From contig NZ_CP014209.1 of the NCBI RefSeq assembly GCF_001636295.1, forward strand, positions 2,232,001 to 2,296,000: DNA of 64,000 nucleotides, in the 5' to 3' direction. Source of the stretch: Isoptericola dokdonensis DS-3. Its GTDB lineage: Bacteria; Actinomycetota; Actinomycetes; Actinomycetales; Cellulomonadaceae. Below the pieces are notes generated by a model. It did no database searches and was not told the DNA's origin. It saw only the letters and a list, made by a program, of their open reading frames with translations. This document shows, in pieces, positions 41,500 to 50,662 of this stretch. Both the position numbers and the translations under genes were made by a program. The stretch's first letter is position 1, and every line of letters starts with the position of its first letter.

Positions 41500-42873
41500 T
41501 CAGCTGGCTGCCGCGGCACCCCCGGTGCGGTCACGGATGCCGACGAGGCTGACGAGGCCGCCGACGACGAGCAGCCCGGCGACGACCAGGAGGGTCCGGT
41601 GGAAGGAGTCGACGTCGAGGACGCCGCCGACGATGACGCCGGCCAGTGCGATGGCGACGAGCCCGGCGACGCGGGAGACGGCGTTGTTGACGGCCGACGC
41701 GATGCCGGCGTCGTGCGGCGGCACGGCGCCGAGGATCGCGGAGGTCAGCGGCGCGACGGTGATGGCGAGGCCGACGCCGAACACGACCATGCCGGGGAGC
41801 ACCTGGGTGAGGTACGCCGCCCCGGCGTCGGTGGTGAGCAGCAGCAGGTACCCGGCCGCCGCGACGACCGGCCCGACGGTCATGAACCAGCGGGCGCCGT
41901 AGCGCCCGGTGAGGGTGCCGAAGCGGGTGGACAGGGCGAGCATCGCGAAGGTGGTGGGGAGCTGGGCGACGCCCGCCGCGGTCGCGGAGTACCCGGCGAC
42001 CTGCTGGAGGAACAGGGTGACGACGAAGCCGCCGAGGGCGAGCGCGCCGTAGACGGCGGCGGTGGCGATGTTCCCCCACGCGAAGTTGCGCACGGCGAAC
42101 AGGTGCAGCGGCAGCATGGGGTCGCGGGCGCGCCGCTCCCAGACGACGAACACGACGAGCAGCACGAGCCCGACTCCGAGCACCACCCAGTACCCCTCGA
42201 CGAGGCCGAGGACGGCCGCGGCGAGGCCGAGCGCGGCGAGCACGGCCCCGGGGACGTCGAGGCGGCGGCCGACCTCCGCCACGGACTCGGGCACGCCCCG
42301 CAGCAGCAGGAACGTCACCGCGATGACCGGCAGGTTGATCCAGAACACCCACCGCCACGACAGCAGGTCCACCAGGCCGCCGCCGACGAACGGGCCGACG
42401 ATCATCGCCGTGCCCGTCCACGCCGTCCACCGGCCGATGGCACGGCCCTGCGCCGCGCCGTCGAACGTCGAGATGATGAGCGCCAGCGAGCTGGGCACGA
42501 GCAGCGCCCCGGCGACACCCTGGAGCAGCCGCGCCACGACCAGCACCGCTCCGGTCGGGGCGACGGCGCACAGCACGGACGCGGCCGCGAACCCCGCGAG
42601 CCCGATCGCGAGGACGCGGCGGCGGCCGTGCACGTCGGACAGGGAACCGGCGAGCAGGATGAACGACCCGAGCGTGACGAGGTAGCCGTCGACGACCCAC
42701 TGCTGGAGCGTCAGCCCGGCCTCCCCGGGGCCGCCCAGCTCGTCGGCGATCGCGGGCAGCGCCACGTTGACGACCGTCCCGTCGAGGAACGACACGAACG
42801 ACGCGAGGATCGCGACCAGCAGCACCCGGCTCCGGGTGCGGTCGGCGGCCGTGGGGCTGCTCACGCGTCCCAC
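41500..42873 (-). CDS. MFS drug exporter, DHA2 (EmrB/QacA-like) family
   Basis: 457 residues, GTG start, about 14 transmembrane helices. Motif ASFVSFLDGTVVNVALPAI in helix 1, GSLSDVHGRRRVL in loop 2-3, and WRWVFWINLP after helix 6 are DHA2 signatures. Exports hydrophobic drugs or dyes using the proton gradient; substrate unknown. Divergent from the Eis-like gene with 53 bp between. An in-frame GTG at 42864 is an alternative start. Confidence 0.9.
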   Translation of the reverse strand: MGRVSSPTAADRTRSRVLLVAILASFVSFLDGTVVNVALPAIADELGGPGEAGLTLQQWVVDGYLVTLGSFILLAGSLSDVHGRRRVLAIGLAGFAAASVLCAVAPTGAVLVVARLLQGVAGALLVPSSLALIISTFDGAAQGRAIGRWTAWTGTAMIVGPFVGGGLVDLLSWRWVFWINLPVIAVTFLLLRGVPESVAEVGRRLDVPGAVLAALGLAAAVLGLVEGYWVVLGVGLVLLVVFVVWERRARDPMLPLHLFAVRNFAWGNIATAAVYGALALGGFVVTLFLQQVAGYSATAAGVAQLPTTFAMLALSTRFGTLTGRYGARWFMTVGPVVAAAGYLLLLTTDAGAAYLTQVLPGMVVFGVGLAITVAPLTSAILGAVPPHDAGIASAVNNAVSRVAGLVAIALAGVIVGGVLDVDSFHRTLLVVAGLLVVGGLVSLVGIRDRTGGAAAAS

Positions 42874-42926
42874 GCTAGACCTCGCCCGTACGGTGGCGCC
42901 GGTCGGGCAGCGCTAGCGTCGCTCCC

Positions 42927-44153
42927 ATGACCCTGGAGATCCGCCGCAGCGTCCTCGCCGACGTCCCCGCGGCCCGTCGCCTCGGCGACGAGGCGTTCGG
43001 CGTCCCGACCCGGCCTGCGCCGGTACCCGACCCGGACGACTGGCCGCGACCGCACACCCGCCCGTGGGTCGCGGCGGTGGACGGCGAGGTGGCCGCCGGG
43101 CTGGCGGTGCGGTCCTTCACCTCGTGGTTCCACGGCGCACGGCTGCCGACGGCAGGCTTCGCGGGCGTCACCGTGGCGGCCGAGCGCCGCGGGTCCGGCC
43201 TCCTGCGCCCCCTCATGGAGGCGGCGCTCGCCGAGGCGCGCGACCTGGACGAGACCGTCTCGACCCTCTACCCGTCGTCGGCGGGCATCTACCGGGGCCT
43301 CGGCTACGAGGTGGTGGGCGCGTTCGAGGACGTGCGGATCCCGATGGCGTCGCTCGCCGCGGTGGCCCCGGCCGGCGACGGCGTGCGGACCCGGCGTGCC
43401 ACGGCGGCGGACCTCCCGGCGGTGCGGCGCGTGTACGAGGCGTGGGCGTCGGCGCAGAACGGCCCGCTCACGCGCGCCGAGGCACCCTTCACGATGGAGC
43501 CGGACGAGATGGTGGGTCCGGGGGCGGACCTCACCGGGGTCAGCCTGGCGGTGCGCGGCACCGGGACCGAGGAGGTGCTCGGCTTCGCGAGCTGGTCGCG
43601 CGGGACCGGGTACGACCGCACCACCACCATCGCGGTGGACGACCTCGTCGCGTTGACGCCCGACGCGGCGAGGGCGCTGTGGCGGATGCTGGGCTCGTTC
43701 GCGTCGGTGGTGGGCCAGGTGGAGGTGTGCACGTCCGGGGGCTGGTCCGGGACGGACGTCTCCCGGCTGGTCCTGCCGGACCATGCCGCGACGTCGTCGC
43801 CGCGCCCGTACATGCTGCGCCTGCTCGACGTGCCGGGTGCGCTGGGCGCGTGCCGGGTACCACCGGTGCGGGCGCGGGTCCCGTTCGCCGTCGCCGACCC
43901 GCGGACCCCGGACCTGGCGGGTGCGTGGACGCTCGAGGCTGCGGAGGGCACGGTGCGGGTCGTCCCGGACGACGGTGCGAGCCCGGGCGACCGTCCGACG
44001 TTCACCTCCGGGGGGCTCGCCCTGACCTGGTCCGGCGCGCAGTCGACGGCGAACGCTCGCCTCGCGGGCGGTCTGACGGGACCTGGGGAGCACGACACGA
44101 CGTGGGACGCGCTGTGGGGCGGCCGCCAGGTGCACGTGCGCGACTATTTCTGA
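42927..44153 (+). CDS. Eis-like GNAT N-acetyltransferase
   Basis: 408 residues, the length of the Eis family (two GNAT domains plus sterol-carrier-like domain). First GNAT acetyl-CoA site: GVTVAAERRGSGLLRPLM; catalytic aromatic region STLYPSSAGIYRGLGYEVVG. The protein ends in RDYF; a C-terminal carboxylate acts as catalytic base in Mycobacterium tuberculosis Eis. May acetylate aminoglycosides or other amines. Confidence 0.88.
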   Translation: MTLEIRRSVLADVPAARRLGDEAFGVPTRPAPVPDPDDWPRPHTRPWVAAVDGEVAAGLAVRSFTSWFHGARLPTAGFAGVTVAAERRGSGLLRPLMEAALAEARDLDETVSTLYPSSAGIYRGLGYEVVGAFEDVRIPMASLAAVAPAGDGVRTRRATAADLPAVRRVYEAWASAQNGPLTRAEAPFTMEPDEMVGPGADLTGVSLAVRGTGTEEVLGFASWSRGTGYDRTTTIAVDDLVALTPDAARALWRMLGSFASVVGQVEVCTSGGWSGTDVSRLVLPDHAATSSPRPYMLRLLDVPGALGACRVPPVRARVPFAVADPRTPDLAGAWTLEAAEGTVRVVPDDGASPGDRPTFTSGGLALTWSGAQSTANARLAGGLTGPGEHDTTWDALWGGRQVHVRDYF

Positions 44154-44196
44154 CGTCCGGACTCCTGACACCCGGTCGCCGCGGAGGCGCGCGGAG

Positions 44197-44571
44197 TCAG
44201 GCCTCGACGCGGGTGACGGCGGCGAGCGCCGCGCCCAGGCCGCTGACGGCCTGCGGCACGAGCGAGTAGTAGGCCCAGCGCCCGCGCTGCTCCCGGTGCA
44301 GGAGGCCGGCCTCGACGAGGATCTTGAGGTGGTGGCTCACGGTCGGCTGCGACAGCCCGACGGGGGCGGTGAGGTCGCAGACGCAGGCCTCGGCGTCGGG
44401 GCTGGCGGCGACGGTGGCGAGGAGCTGGACGCGGGCGGGGTCGCCGAGCGCCTTGAAGGACCGGGCGAGGTCCTGGGCGACCGCGGGCTCGACGGCGGGG
44501 GCGTCGGCGGGCGCGCAGCAGCCGCCGACCGTGACGCGGTCGGCCAGGGGCAGGGGTGCGAGCGCGGTCAT
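44197..44571 (-). CDS. arsR: ArsR family metalloregulator
   Basis: 124 residues. Winged helix with SFKALGDPARVQLLATV, arsenic-site motif EACVCDL (two Cys), and recognition helix LSQPTVSHHLKILVEAG. A vicinal Cys pair GGCCAPAD near residue 18 may add a third thiol ligand. Divergent from the flavoprotein with two matching operator repeats between them, so it probably represses both. Confidence 0.93.
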   Translation of the reverse strand: MTALAPLPLADRVTVGGCCAPADAPAVEPAVAQDLARSFKALGDPARVQLLATVAASPDAEACVCDLTAPVGLSQPTVSHHLKILVEAGLLHREQRGRWAYYSLVPQAVSGLGAALAAVTRVEA

Positions 44572-44589
44572 GGAGCCATCGTCGCACAT

Positions 44590-44605
44590 ATTGACATTCT
44601 TCGAT
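44590..44605. promoter_or_regulatory. ArsR operator 1
   Basis: ATTGA-CATTCT-TCGAT, 19 bp upstream of the arsR start. Same arm/spacer layout as the sites at 44626 and 49770. Confidence 0.75.
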
Positions 44606-44625
44606 ACGCGGTCCAGGATCGCCAT

Positions 44626-44641
44626 ATCGATGTTTCTCGAT
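44626..44641. promoter_or_regulatory. ArsR operator 2
   Basis: ATCGA-TGTTTC-TCGAT, perfect 5-bp arms, 14 bp upstream of the flavoprotein ATG. Confidence 0.75.
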
Positions 44642-44654
44642 GTGAGGAGTGGTG

Positions 44655-46070
44655 ATGAGCGAGGTCGCTCGGAACGATCTGCCGGTGGTCGTCGTCGGCG
44701 CGGGGCCCGTGGGGCTGGCCGCGGCGGCGCACCTGCTGGAGCGCGGGCTGGAACCGCTGGTGCTGGAGGCCGGCGACCGGGCCGGCGCGGCGATCGACTC
44801 GTGGGGTCACGTCCGCCTGTTCTCGCCGTGGCGGTACGACGTCGACGCTGCGGCACGACGCCTGCTCGCCCCGACCGGCTGGGCCGAGCCCGACCCCGAC
44901 GTCCTGCCGACCGGCCGCGAGCTCGTCGACGCGTACCTCGCGCCGCTGGCCGCGACCCCGCAGCTCGCCGCCCGCCTGCGCACCGGCACCCGCGTGCTGG
45001 CGGTGGCCCGCGACGGCGCCGACAAGACCCGCTCGCTCGGCCGCGAGCGCCGCGGCTACCGCGTACGGACCGTCGACGCGGGTGGTCGCGTGACCGACGT
45101 GCTCGCCCGCGCCGTCATCGACGCGTCCGGCACGTTCTCGACGTCGAACCCGCTCGGCGTCAGCGGCCTGCCCGCGGCCGGCGAGGCCGACGCCACCGGG
45201 TTCGTCACCGGCCCGCTGCCCGACGTCCTCGGCGCCGATCGCGAGCGCTTCGCGGGCCGGCACACGCTCGTGGTGGGCATGGGCCACTCCGCGGCGAACA
45301 CCCTGCTCAGCCTCGTGGAGCTCGCGGAGACCACGCCCGGCACGACGATCACGTGGGCGATCCGCGGCGGGTCGGCGCGCCGGCTGTTCGGCGGCGGCAC
45401 CGACGACGAGCTCCTGGCGCGCGGGCTGCTCGGCACGCGCCTGCGGGACGCCGTGGACGCCGGTCGGCTCCAGCTCCTGACCCGGGTGTCGATCGAACGC
45501 CTCGTCCCGGGCGACGGCTCCGTGCAGGTGCTCGGCACCACCAAGGACGCGCCGCTGGCCCTGGACGTGCACGCGATCGTCAACGCCACCGGGTTCCGGC
45601 CCGACCTGGGCATGCTGCGCGAGGTGCGTCTCGACCTCGACCCCGTCGTCGAGGCACCGAGCGCGCTGGCGCCGCTCATCGACCCGAACCAGCACTCGTG
45701 CGGCACCGTGCCGCCGCACGGCGAGCAGGTCCTCGCCCACCCGGACGACGGCTTCTACCTCGTCGGCATGAAGTCGTACGGCCGCGCGCCGACGTTCCTG
45801 CTGGCCACCGGGTACGAGCAGGTGCGGTCCGTCGCGGCGGCGCTGGCGGGCGACCGGGCGGCGGCCGACGCCGTCGAGCTGGACCTGCCTGCGACCGGCG
45901 TCTGCTCCAGCGACCTCGCGCTGGAGGCCGACGGCGACGCCGCCGGGTCCTGCTGCGGGACCGCGTCGAGCGAGCCGCAGCTCGTCACGCTCGGCGTCGG
46001 CGCACCGTCCGGCGTCGGCTTCGCCTCGGGCGTCCCGCACGGCCGCTCGGGCGACGGCGAGGACGCCTGA
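44655..46070 (+). CDS. ArsO-like FAD/NAD(P)-binding oxidoreductase of the arsenic cluster
   Basis: 471 residues. FAD-binding VVVVGAGPVGLAAAAHLLERG at the N-terminus (first 20 residues quoted in part), second Rossmann motif VVGMGHSAANTL near 215, and NATGFRPDLGMLREV. C-terminal tail carries a vicinal Cys pair GSCCGTASS, which could bind As(III). GAGGAG precedes the ATG by 5 bp. ArsO-type flavoproteins are common in actinobacterial ars operons; oxidation of arsenite or organoarsenicals is proposed but not settled. Confidence 0.8.
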   Translation: MSEVARNDLPVVVVGAGPVGLAAAAHLLERGLEPLVLEAGDRAGAAIDSWGHVRLFSPWRYDVDAAARRLLAPTGWAEPDPDVLPTGRELVDAYLAPLAATPQLAARLRTGTRVLAVARDGADKTRSLGRERRGYRVRTVDAGGRVTDVLARAVIDASGTFSTSNPLGVSGLPAAGEADATGFVTGPLPDVLGADRERFAGRHTLVVGMGHSAANTLLSLVELAETTPGTTITWAIRGGSARRLFGGGTDDELLARGLLGTRLRDAVDAGRLQLLTRVSIERLVPGDGSVQVLGTTKDAPLALDVHAIVNATGFRPDLGMLREVRLDLDPVVEAPSALAPLIDPNQHSCGTVPPHGEQVLAHPDDGFYLVGMKSYGRAPTFLLATGYEQVRSVAAALAGDRAAADAVELDLPATGVCSSDLALEADGDAAGSCCGTASSEPQLVTLGVGAPSGVGFASGVPHGRSGDGEDA

Positions 46071-46097
46071 CCCCGACCGGTGGACAACGCCAGGTCA

Positions 46098-46139
46098 CGA
46101 CGACGCCGGCCGCCCCGTGGGGTGCGGCCGGCGTCGTCG
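46098..46139. terminator. bidirectional terminator
   Basis: CGACGACGCCGGCCGC-N10-GCGGCCGGCGTCGTCG, 16-bp perfect arms, between the convergent flavoprotein and arsC genes. Confidence 0.8.
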
Positions 46140-46164
46140 TCGGTGGGAGGCCCGACCGCCGGAC

Positions 46165-46599
46165 TCAGACGGCGGGCAGCGCGACGGGCTCGACGTCGAG
46201 GGAGGCGAGCAGCTCGCGGATGCGACGCTCGATCTCGTCCCGGATGGGGCGGACGGCGTCGATGCCCTGACCGGCGGGGTCGTCGAGCTGCCAGTCCTCG
46301 TAGCGCTTGCCGGGGAAGATCGGGCACGCGTCGCCGCAGCCCATCGTGATGACGACGTCGGAGGCCTGCACCGCCTCCGTGGTGAGGACCTTCGGCTGCT
46401 CGGCGGTGATGTCGATGCCGCGCTCGGCCATGGCCTCGACGGCGACGGGGTTGATCGTGTCCTTCGGGGCGGAGCCGGCCGAGCGGACCTCGACGGCGCC
46501 GCCGGACAGCTCGCGCAGGAACCCGGCGGCCATCTGGGAGCGTCCGGCGTTGTGGACGCAGACGAACAGGGCGGACGGCTTGGTGGTCGTGTCGGTCAT
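46165..46599 (-). CDS. arsC: arsenate reductase, low-molecular-weight phosphatase type
   Basis: 144 residues. CX5R loop VCVHNAGRSQ with Cys14 and Arg20. Further Cys in ITMGCGDACPIFPGKRYEDW (about 88-92) allow the Cys relay used by thioredoxin- or mycothiol-coupled ArsC enzymes. Asp in the EDWQLDDPAGQ loop completes the phosphatase site. Reduces As(V) to As(III) for ACR3 export. Last gene after arsRC; trxB in the operon supplies reducing power. Confidence 0.93.
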   Translation of the reverse strand: MTDTTTKPSALFVCVHNAGRSQMAAGFLRELSGGAVEVRSAGSAPKDTINPVAVEAMAERGIDITAEQPKVLTTEAVQASDVVITMGCGDACPIFPGKRYEDWQLDDPAGQGIDAVRPIRDEIERRIRELLASLDVEPVALPAV

Positions 46600-46631
46600 G
46601 GTGCGGCTCCAGTCGATCGGGGTGAGCGGGC

Positions 46632-47657
46632 TCAGCGGGTGGTCAGGTCGAGGTCGGGCAGCAGGTCGGCGAGCAGGGCCCGCACCCGGGTGTCGAGCTC
46701 GTCGCGGATGGCGGCCACCCCGGCGGGGGACGCCAGGGCGGGGTCGCCCACCAGCCAGTCCTCGTAGCGGGTGCCGGGCAGGACGGGGCAGACGTCGCCG
46801 CAGCCCATCGTGACCACGACGTCCGCGGCGCGGACGGCGTCGTCGGTGAGCGGCTTGGGGAACGGGTCTGTCGTGCCGAGCGCGGCGAGCTCGGGCCGCA
46901 CGGCCGGGTGGACGTCCGCGGCGGGCGTGGACCCGGCGGAGCGGACGACGACGCGGTCGCCGGCGTAGTGGCGCACGAGCGCGGCGGCGAGCTGGGACCG
47001 CCCCGCGTTGGCGACGCACACGAACAGCACCTGCGGGCGCGCGTCCTGCGGGAGCCGGGCGAGGTCGGCGAGGCGCTGGCGCGCGAACCGGTCGGTCAGG
47101 GCGAGCAGGTGCGCCGACACCTTCGCCGACCGGGCGAGCGCGGTGTACGACTCGCGCACGGTGCGCAGCACGACGTCGGCCCCCACGCCGGGGTGGGTGG
47201 CCGTCAGCTCGGCGGCGAGGTGCTCCAGGGCGGCGTCGGCGTCCTCGAGCACCGTGAGGTGCGGGTGCTCGCCCAGGGCGTGGACCGCCGCGGGGGCGAA
47301 CGACTCCAGCAGGGTGCTGGTCGCCGCCTGATACCCCGGGGTGATGCTGTACCAGACCCACGTGCCGCGACGCTCGGAGGTCAGCACGCCGACGTCGCGC
47401 AGCACCTTGAGGTGGTGGCTCACCGTGGGCTGGGAGACGTCGGTCAGGTCCGCCAGGTCGCAGACGCACGCCTCGCCGTCCCGCGCGGTGGCGATGAAGG
47501 ACAGCATCCGCAGCCGCAGCGGGTCGGCCAGCGCCTTGAGCGTGGTCGCGACGGTGGCGGCGGCGTCGGTGCCGATGGCGTGCGACTCGACCCGTGGACC
47601 GCAGCCCGGGTCCTGCACGGTCAGCGGCAGCGCGCCCCGGTTCGTCTCGGTGGTCAT
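46632..47657 (-). CDS. ArsR-ArsC fusion protein
   Basis: 341 residues. Residues about 30-115: ArsR winged helix with EACVCDL and VSQPTVSHHLKVLRDVG. About 125-200: a helical segment (HLTVLEDADAALEHLAAELT...) typical of three-helical linkers found in such fusions. About 205-341: LMW-phosphatase ArsC with LFVCVANAGRSQ and VTMGCGDVCPVLPG. May couple sensing and reduction. ATG overlaps acr3 stop. A second ArsC in the same operon is redundant or specialised. Confidence 0.9.
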   Translation of the reverse strand: MTTETNRGALPLTVQDPGCGPRVESHAIGTDAAATVATTLKALADPLRLRMLSFIATARDGEACVCDLADLTDVSQPTVSHHLKVLRDVGVLTSERRGTWVWYSITPGYQAATSTLLESFAPAAVHALGEHPHLTVLEDADAALEHLAAELTATHPGVGADVVLRTVRESYTALARSAKVSAHLLALTDRFARQRLADLARLPQDARPQVLFVCVANAGRSQLAAALVRHYAGDRVVVRSAGSTPAADVHPAVRPELAALGTTDPFPKPLTDDAVRAADVVVTMGCGDVCPVLPGTRYEDWLVGDPALASPAGVAAIRDELDTRVRALLADLLPDLDLTTR

Positions 47658-48760
47658 GACCTCACCTCGTCCAGCTCTCGTCCCACGCCGTCCGGGCGGG
47701 CGGCGTACGGGTCGACGCCGAACCAGCGGCGGGCGACCCCCAGCGACACGTAGACCAGGCCCACCAGCACGGGGACCTCGATGAGCGGCCCGACGACACC
47801 GGCCAGCGCCTCGCCGGAGGCGGCGCCGAAGGTGCCGATCGCGACCGCGATGGCGAGCTCGAAGTTGTTGCCCGCCGCGGTGAACGCGAGCGTCGTCGAG
47901 CGGGCGTACCCGAGCCGCAGCGCGCGGCCGAGCACCATCCCGAGCCCCCACATCGCCGCGAAGTACACGAGCAGCGGCACGGCGATGCGGACGACGTCGA
48001 GCGGGTGGGACGTGACCTGCTCACCCTGGAGGGCGAACAGCAGCACGATGGTGAACAGCAGCCCGTACAGCGCCCACGGCCCGATGCGGGGCACGAACCG
48101 CTCCTCGTACCAGTCACGGCCCTTGACCCGTTCGCCGACGAGGCGGGAGGCGAACCCGGCGGCGAGCGGGATCCCGAGGAACACGAGCACGTTGAGCGCG
48201 ATCTGACCGACGGAGACGTCCAGACCCTGCGTGTCGAGGCCCAGCCAGCCGGGCAGCACGGTGAGGTAGAAGTAGCCGAGCAAAGAGAACGCGACCACCT
48301 GGAAGACGGAGTTGACCGCCACGAGCACGGCCGCTGCCTCCCGGTCACCGCACGCGAGGTCGTTCCAGATGACGACCATCGCGATGCAGCGCGCCAGCCC
48401 CACGATGATCAGACCGGTGCGGTACTCCGGCAGGTCGGGCAGGAAGATCCACGCGAGGGCGAACATCAGCGCGGGGCCGACCACCCAGTTGAGCACCAGC
48501 GAACTGACCAGCAGCCGCTTGTCCCCCGTGACGGCGGCGACCTTGTCGTAGCGCACCTTGGCCAGCACCGGGTACATCATCACCAGCAGGCCGAGCGCGA
48601 TCGGCACCGAGATCCCGCCGACCTCGAGCGCCACCAGGACGTCCGACAGCGCGGGCACGAACCGGCCCAGCAGCAGTCCGACCACCATCGCCAGCCCGAT
48701 CCACGCCGGCAGCCAGCGGTCGAGCGTCGAGAGCCGCGGCGCGGCCGGTGCGGCGGTCAT
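47654..48760 (-). CDS. arsB: ACR3 family arsenite efflux transporter
   Basis: 368 residues, ten transmembrane helices. [19 protein letters not shown] contains the conserved Cys required for As(III) transport, and [20 protein letters not shown] is the second ACR3 signature. Pumps arsenite (and perhaps antimonite) out using the proton gradient. ATGA overlap with both trxB and arsRC. Confidence 0.95.
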   Translation of the reverse strand: MTAAPAAPRLSTLDRWLPAWIGLAMVVGLLLGRFVPALSDVLVALEVGGISVPIALGLLVMMYPVLAKVRYDKVAAVTGDKRLLVSSLVLNWVVGPALMFALAWIFLPDLPEYRTGLIIVGLARCIAMVVIWNDLACGDREAAAVLVAVNSVFQVVAFSLLGYFYLTVLPGWLGLDTQGLDVSVGQIALNVLVFLGIPLAAGFASRLVGERVKGRDWYEERFVPRIGPWALYGLLFTIVLLFALQGEQVTSHPLDVVRIAVPLLVYFAAMWGLGMVLGRALRLGYARSTTLAFTAAGNNFELAIAVAIGTFGAASGEALAGVVGPLIEVPVLVGLVYVSLGVARRWFGVDPYAARPDGVGRELDEVRS

Positions 48761-49761
48761 CGGGCCTCTCCCAGGTCGGTGTCGAGCGCGTCGGGAAGGT
48801 TCTCGGGGTCGGGCTGGTCCTGGCCGGCGAGGTCGGCGAGGTAGGCCTGGGCGTCGAGGGCGGCGGCGCAGCCGGACCCGGCGGCGGTGATGGCCTGGCG
48901 GTAGGTGTGGTCGACGAGGTCGCCGCAGGCGAACACCCCGGGCTGGTTGGTGCGGGTGGTGCGGCCTTCGACCAGGACGTAGCCCTCGTCGTCGAGGTCG
49001 ATCTGCCCGGCCAGGAGCTCGCTGCGGGGGTCGTGGCCGATGGCGACGAACAGGCCGGTGGCGTCCAGGTCGGTCTCGAGGCCGGTGACGGTGTCGTGCA
49101 GGCGCACGCCGGTGACCTTGTCCTGGCCGTGGATGGCCACCACGGCGCTGTTCCACGCGAAGTCGATCTTGGGGTCGGCGGTGGCGCGGTCGGCCATGAT
49201 CTTGGAGGCGCGCAGCGCGTCGCGGCGGTGCACCACGGTGACCTTCGAGGCGAACCGGGTCAGGAAGGTCGCTTCCTCCATGGCGGAGTCGCCGCCGCCG
49301 ACGACCACGACGTGCTGGTCGCGGAAGAAGAACCCGTCGCAGGTCGCGCACCAGGACACCCCGCGCCCGGACAGGCGCTTCTCGTCGGGCAGGCCGAGCT
49401 CACGGTAGGCGGACCCGGTGGCCAGGATGACGGCGCGGGCACGGAACGTCTCCCCGCCGCCGGTGGTGACCGTCTTGACCTGGCCGGTCAGGTCCAGGGT
49501 CTCGGCGTCGTCCCACAGGACCTTCGCGCCGAACTTCTCGGCCTGCTCACGCAGCTGTTCCATGAGGTCGGGGCCCTGCACCCCGGTGGGGAACCCGGGG
49601 AAGTTCTCCACCTCGGTGGTGTTCATCAGGGCGCCACCGGCGGTCACCGAACCCGCGACCACGACCGGGGCGAGCCCGGCACGGGCCGCGTAGATCGCCG
49701 CGGTGTACCCGGCAGGGCCGGAACCCACGATGACGAGGTCGTGGAGGTTCTGTATCGACAT
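48757..49761 (-). CDS. trxB: thioredoxin reductase of the arsenic operon
   Basis: 334 residues. FAD motif [18 protein letters not shown], active-site WCATCDG near residue 140, NADP motif [10 protein letters not shown], and C-terminal [17 protein letters not shown]. First gene of the ars operon, so it probably reduces a thioredoxin that recycles ArsC. ATG at 49761 is preferred because the ArsR-type operator sits directly upstream at 49770. Likely not the housekeeping copy. Confidence 0.94.
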   Translation of the reverse strand: MSIQNLHDLVIVGSGPAGYTAAIYAARAGLAPVVVAGSVTAGGALMNTTEVENFPGFPTGVQGPDLMEQLREQAEKFGAKVLWDDAETLDLTGQVKTVTTGGGETFRARAVILATGSAYRELGLPDEKRLSGRGVSWCATCDGFFFRDQHVVVVGGGDSAMEEATFLTRFASKVTVVHRRDALRASKIMADRATADPKIDFAWNSAVVAIHGQDKVTGVRLHDTVTGLETDLDATGLFVAIGHDPRSELLAGQIDLDDEGYVLVEGRTTRTNQPGVFACGDLVDHTYRQAITAAGSGCAAALDAQAYLADLAGQDQPDPENLPDALDTDLGEAR

Positions 49762-49769
49762 GCTTCTAT

Positions 49770-49785
49770 ATTGACAGAGTTCAAT
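49770..49785. promoter_or_regulatory. ArsR operator 3 (trxB-acr3-arsRC-arsC operon)
   Basis: ATTGA-CAGAGT-TCAAT, perfect 5-bp arms, 8 bp upstream of the trxB ATG. Overlaps a TATAGA -10-like element on the minus strand. Confidence 0.78.
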
Positions 49786-49851
49786 GCAGGCGCGCAAGAC
49801 CGCCGAGAGACAACCCTCTGCGGGTGGCGGGGACCAGTGGGCCCGGGGCGA

Positions 49852-50073
49852 TCAGAGCGTGGTGACCGCGCCGACGACGCTGACCCGCACCGGCACGCCG
49901 TGGACGTCCGGCGGGACGTCCTTGCGGGCGCGGACGTTGAGGACGTTCACCTGCAGCACCCAGTCGTGGTCGTCCCCGCGCCGGGCGAGCCCGACGCCCT
50001 GGACGCCGTCGACGCTGCGCAGCGACTCGCGCAGTTCCGCCTTGGCGGATCGCGCCTCGTTCATGGTGACCAT
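49852..50073 (-). CDS. 73-residue conserved hypothetical protein
   Basis: ATG with AGGAGG 7 bp upstream. Small alpha-beta protein: NEARSAKAELRESL then GVGLARRGDDHDWVLQVNVL and a final beta strand PVRVSVVGAV. The pattern resembles the N-terminal domain of the trypsin-like protease at 59807 (TEARETKAQLTD then TIAIGL...FAIAVRY). Might be a stand-alone inhibitor or adaptor domain; inferred. Confidence 0.6.
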   Translation of the reverse strand: MVTMNEARSAKAELRESLRSVDGVQGVGLARRGDDHDWVLQVNVLNVRARKDVPPDVHGVPVRVSVVGAVTTL

Positions 50074-50135
50074 CGAGCACCTCCTGGTGTACCTCCATTG
50101 TGCCCCCGACCGACCCCGTCGGCCCAGGGGTGCCG

Positions 50136-50588
50136 TCAGGTCGCGGCGGCGGCGAGCGCGCGGCGCACCCCGGCCCGCAGGGCGTCCAGGGCGCGGGCGG
50201 CGGCGGCCGCGTCGGCGGGCGGCAGGTCCGCCAGGACGGGGCCGACGACGGCGCGCACCCGGGCCTGCACCACGTCGACGAGGTCGCGCCCGGCACAGGT
50301 GGGCTCGTCGCCGTCCAGCAGCCCGGCGGCCCGGAGGTCACCGACGAGACGCGGGGCGTCGTCGAGGTGGGCCCGCGCGATGACGTGCTCGGCGAGGCCG
50401 GTGCCGTCGTCGGGCGACCTGGCGCCGAGAGCCCCGCCGTCGCGAACACCGTCGCGCTGGAGGGCGAGCCGCAGCGTGACCCAGTGCCGCGGGGTGAGCC
50501 CGGTGGGGGCGAGCTCGCGGCGGAGCAGGGCGTCGAGCGCCTTCTCGGTCTCGCCGACGAGCTGCGGGCCGAAGGGGATCTGGTCCAC
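50136..50588 (-). CDS. MarR-like winged-helix regulator
   Basis: 150 residues from a GTG with GGAGG 6 bp upstream. LVGETEKALDALLRRELAPTGLTPRHWVTL is the MarR first-helix pattern (quoted as family signature in parts), with LGARSPDD and LVGDLRAAGLLDGDEP as wing region. Divergent from a second MarR gene; two identical-type palindromes lie between. Confidence 0.72.
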   Translation of the reverse strand: MDQIPFGPQLVGETEKALDALLRRELAPTGLTPRHWVTLRLALQRDGVRDGGALGARSPDDGTGLAEHVIARAHLDDAPRLVGDLRAAGLLDGDEPTCAGRDLVDVVQARVRAVVGPVLADLPPADAAAAARALDALRAGVRRALAAAAT

Positions 50589-50600
50589 GGGAAGCCTCCA

Positions 50601-50623
50601 TATCGTTGGTGTGGCCAACGATA
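50601..50623. promoter_or_regulatory. MarR operator A
   Basis: TATCGTTGG-TGTGG-CCAACGATA, perfect 9-bp arms, in the region between the divergent marR genes. Confidence 0.75.
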
Positions 50624-50630
50624 CGCTTTC

Positions 50631-50645
50631 GTTGGTTGCACCAAC
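50631..50645. promoter_or_regulatory. MarR operator B
   Basis: GTTGG-TTGCA-CCAAC shares arms and 5-nt spacer with operator A; centres are 26 bp apart, about 2.5 helical turns. Confidence 0.7.
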
Positions 50646-50662
50646 AGTCCTATCCTGACTCC

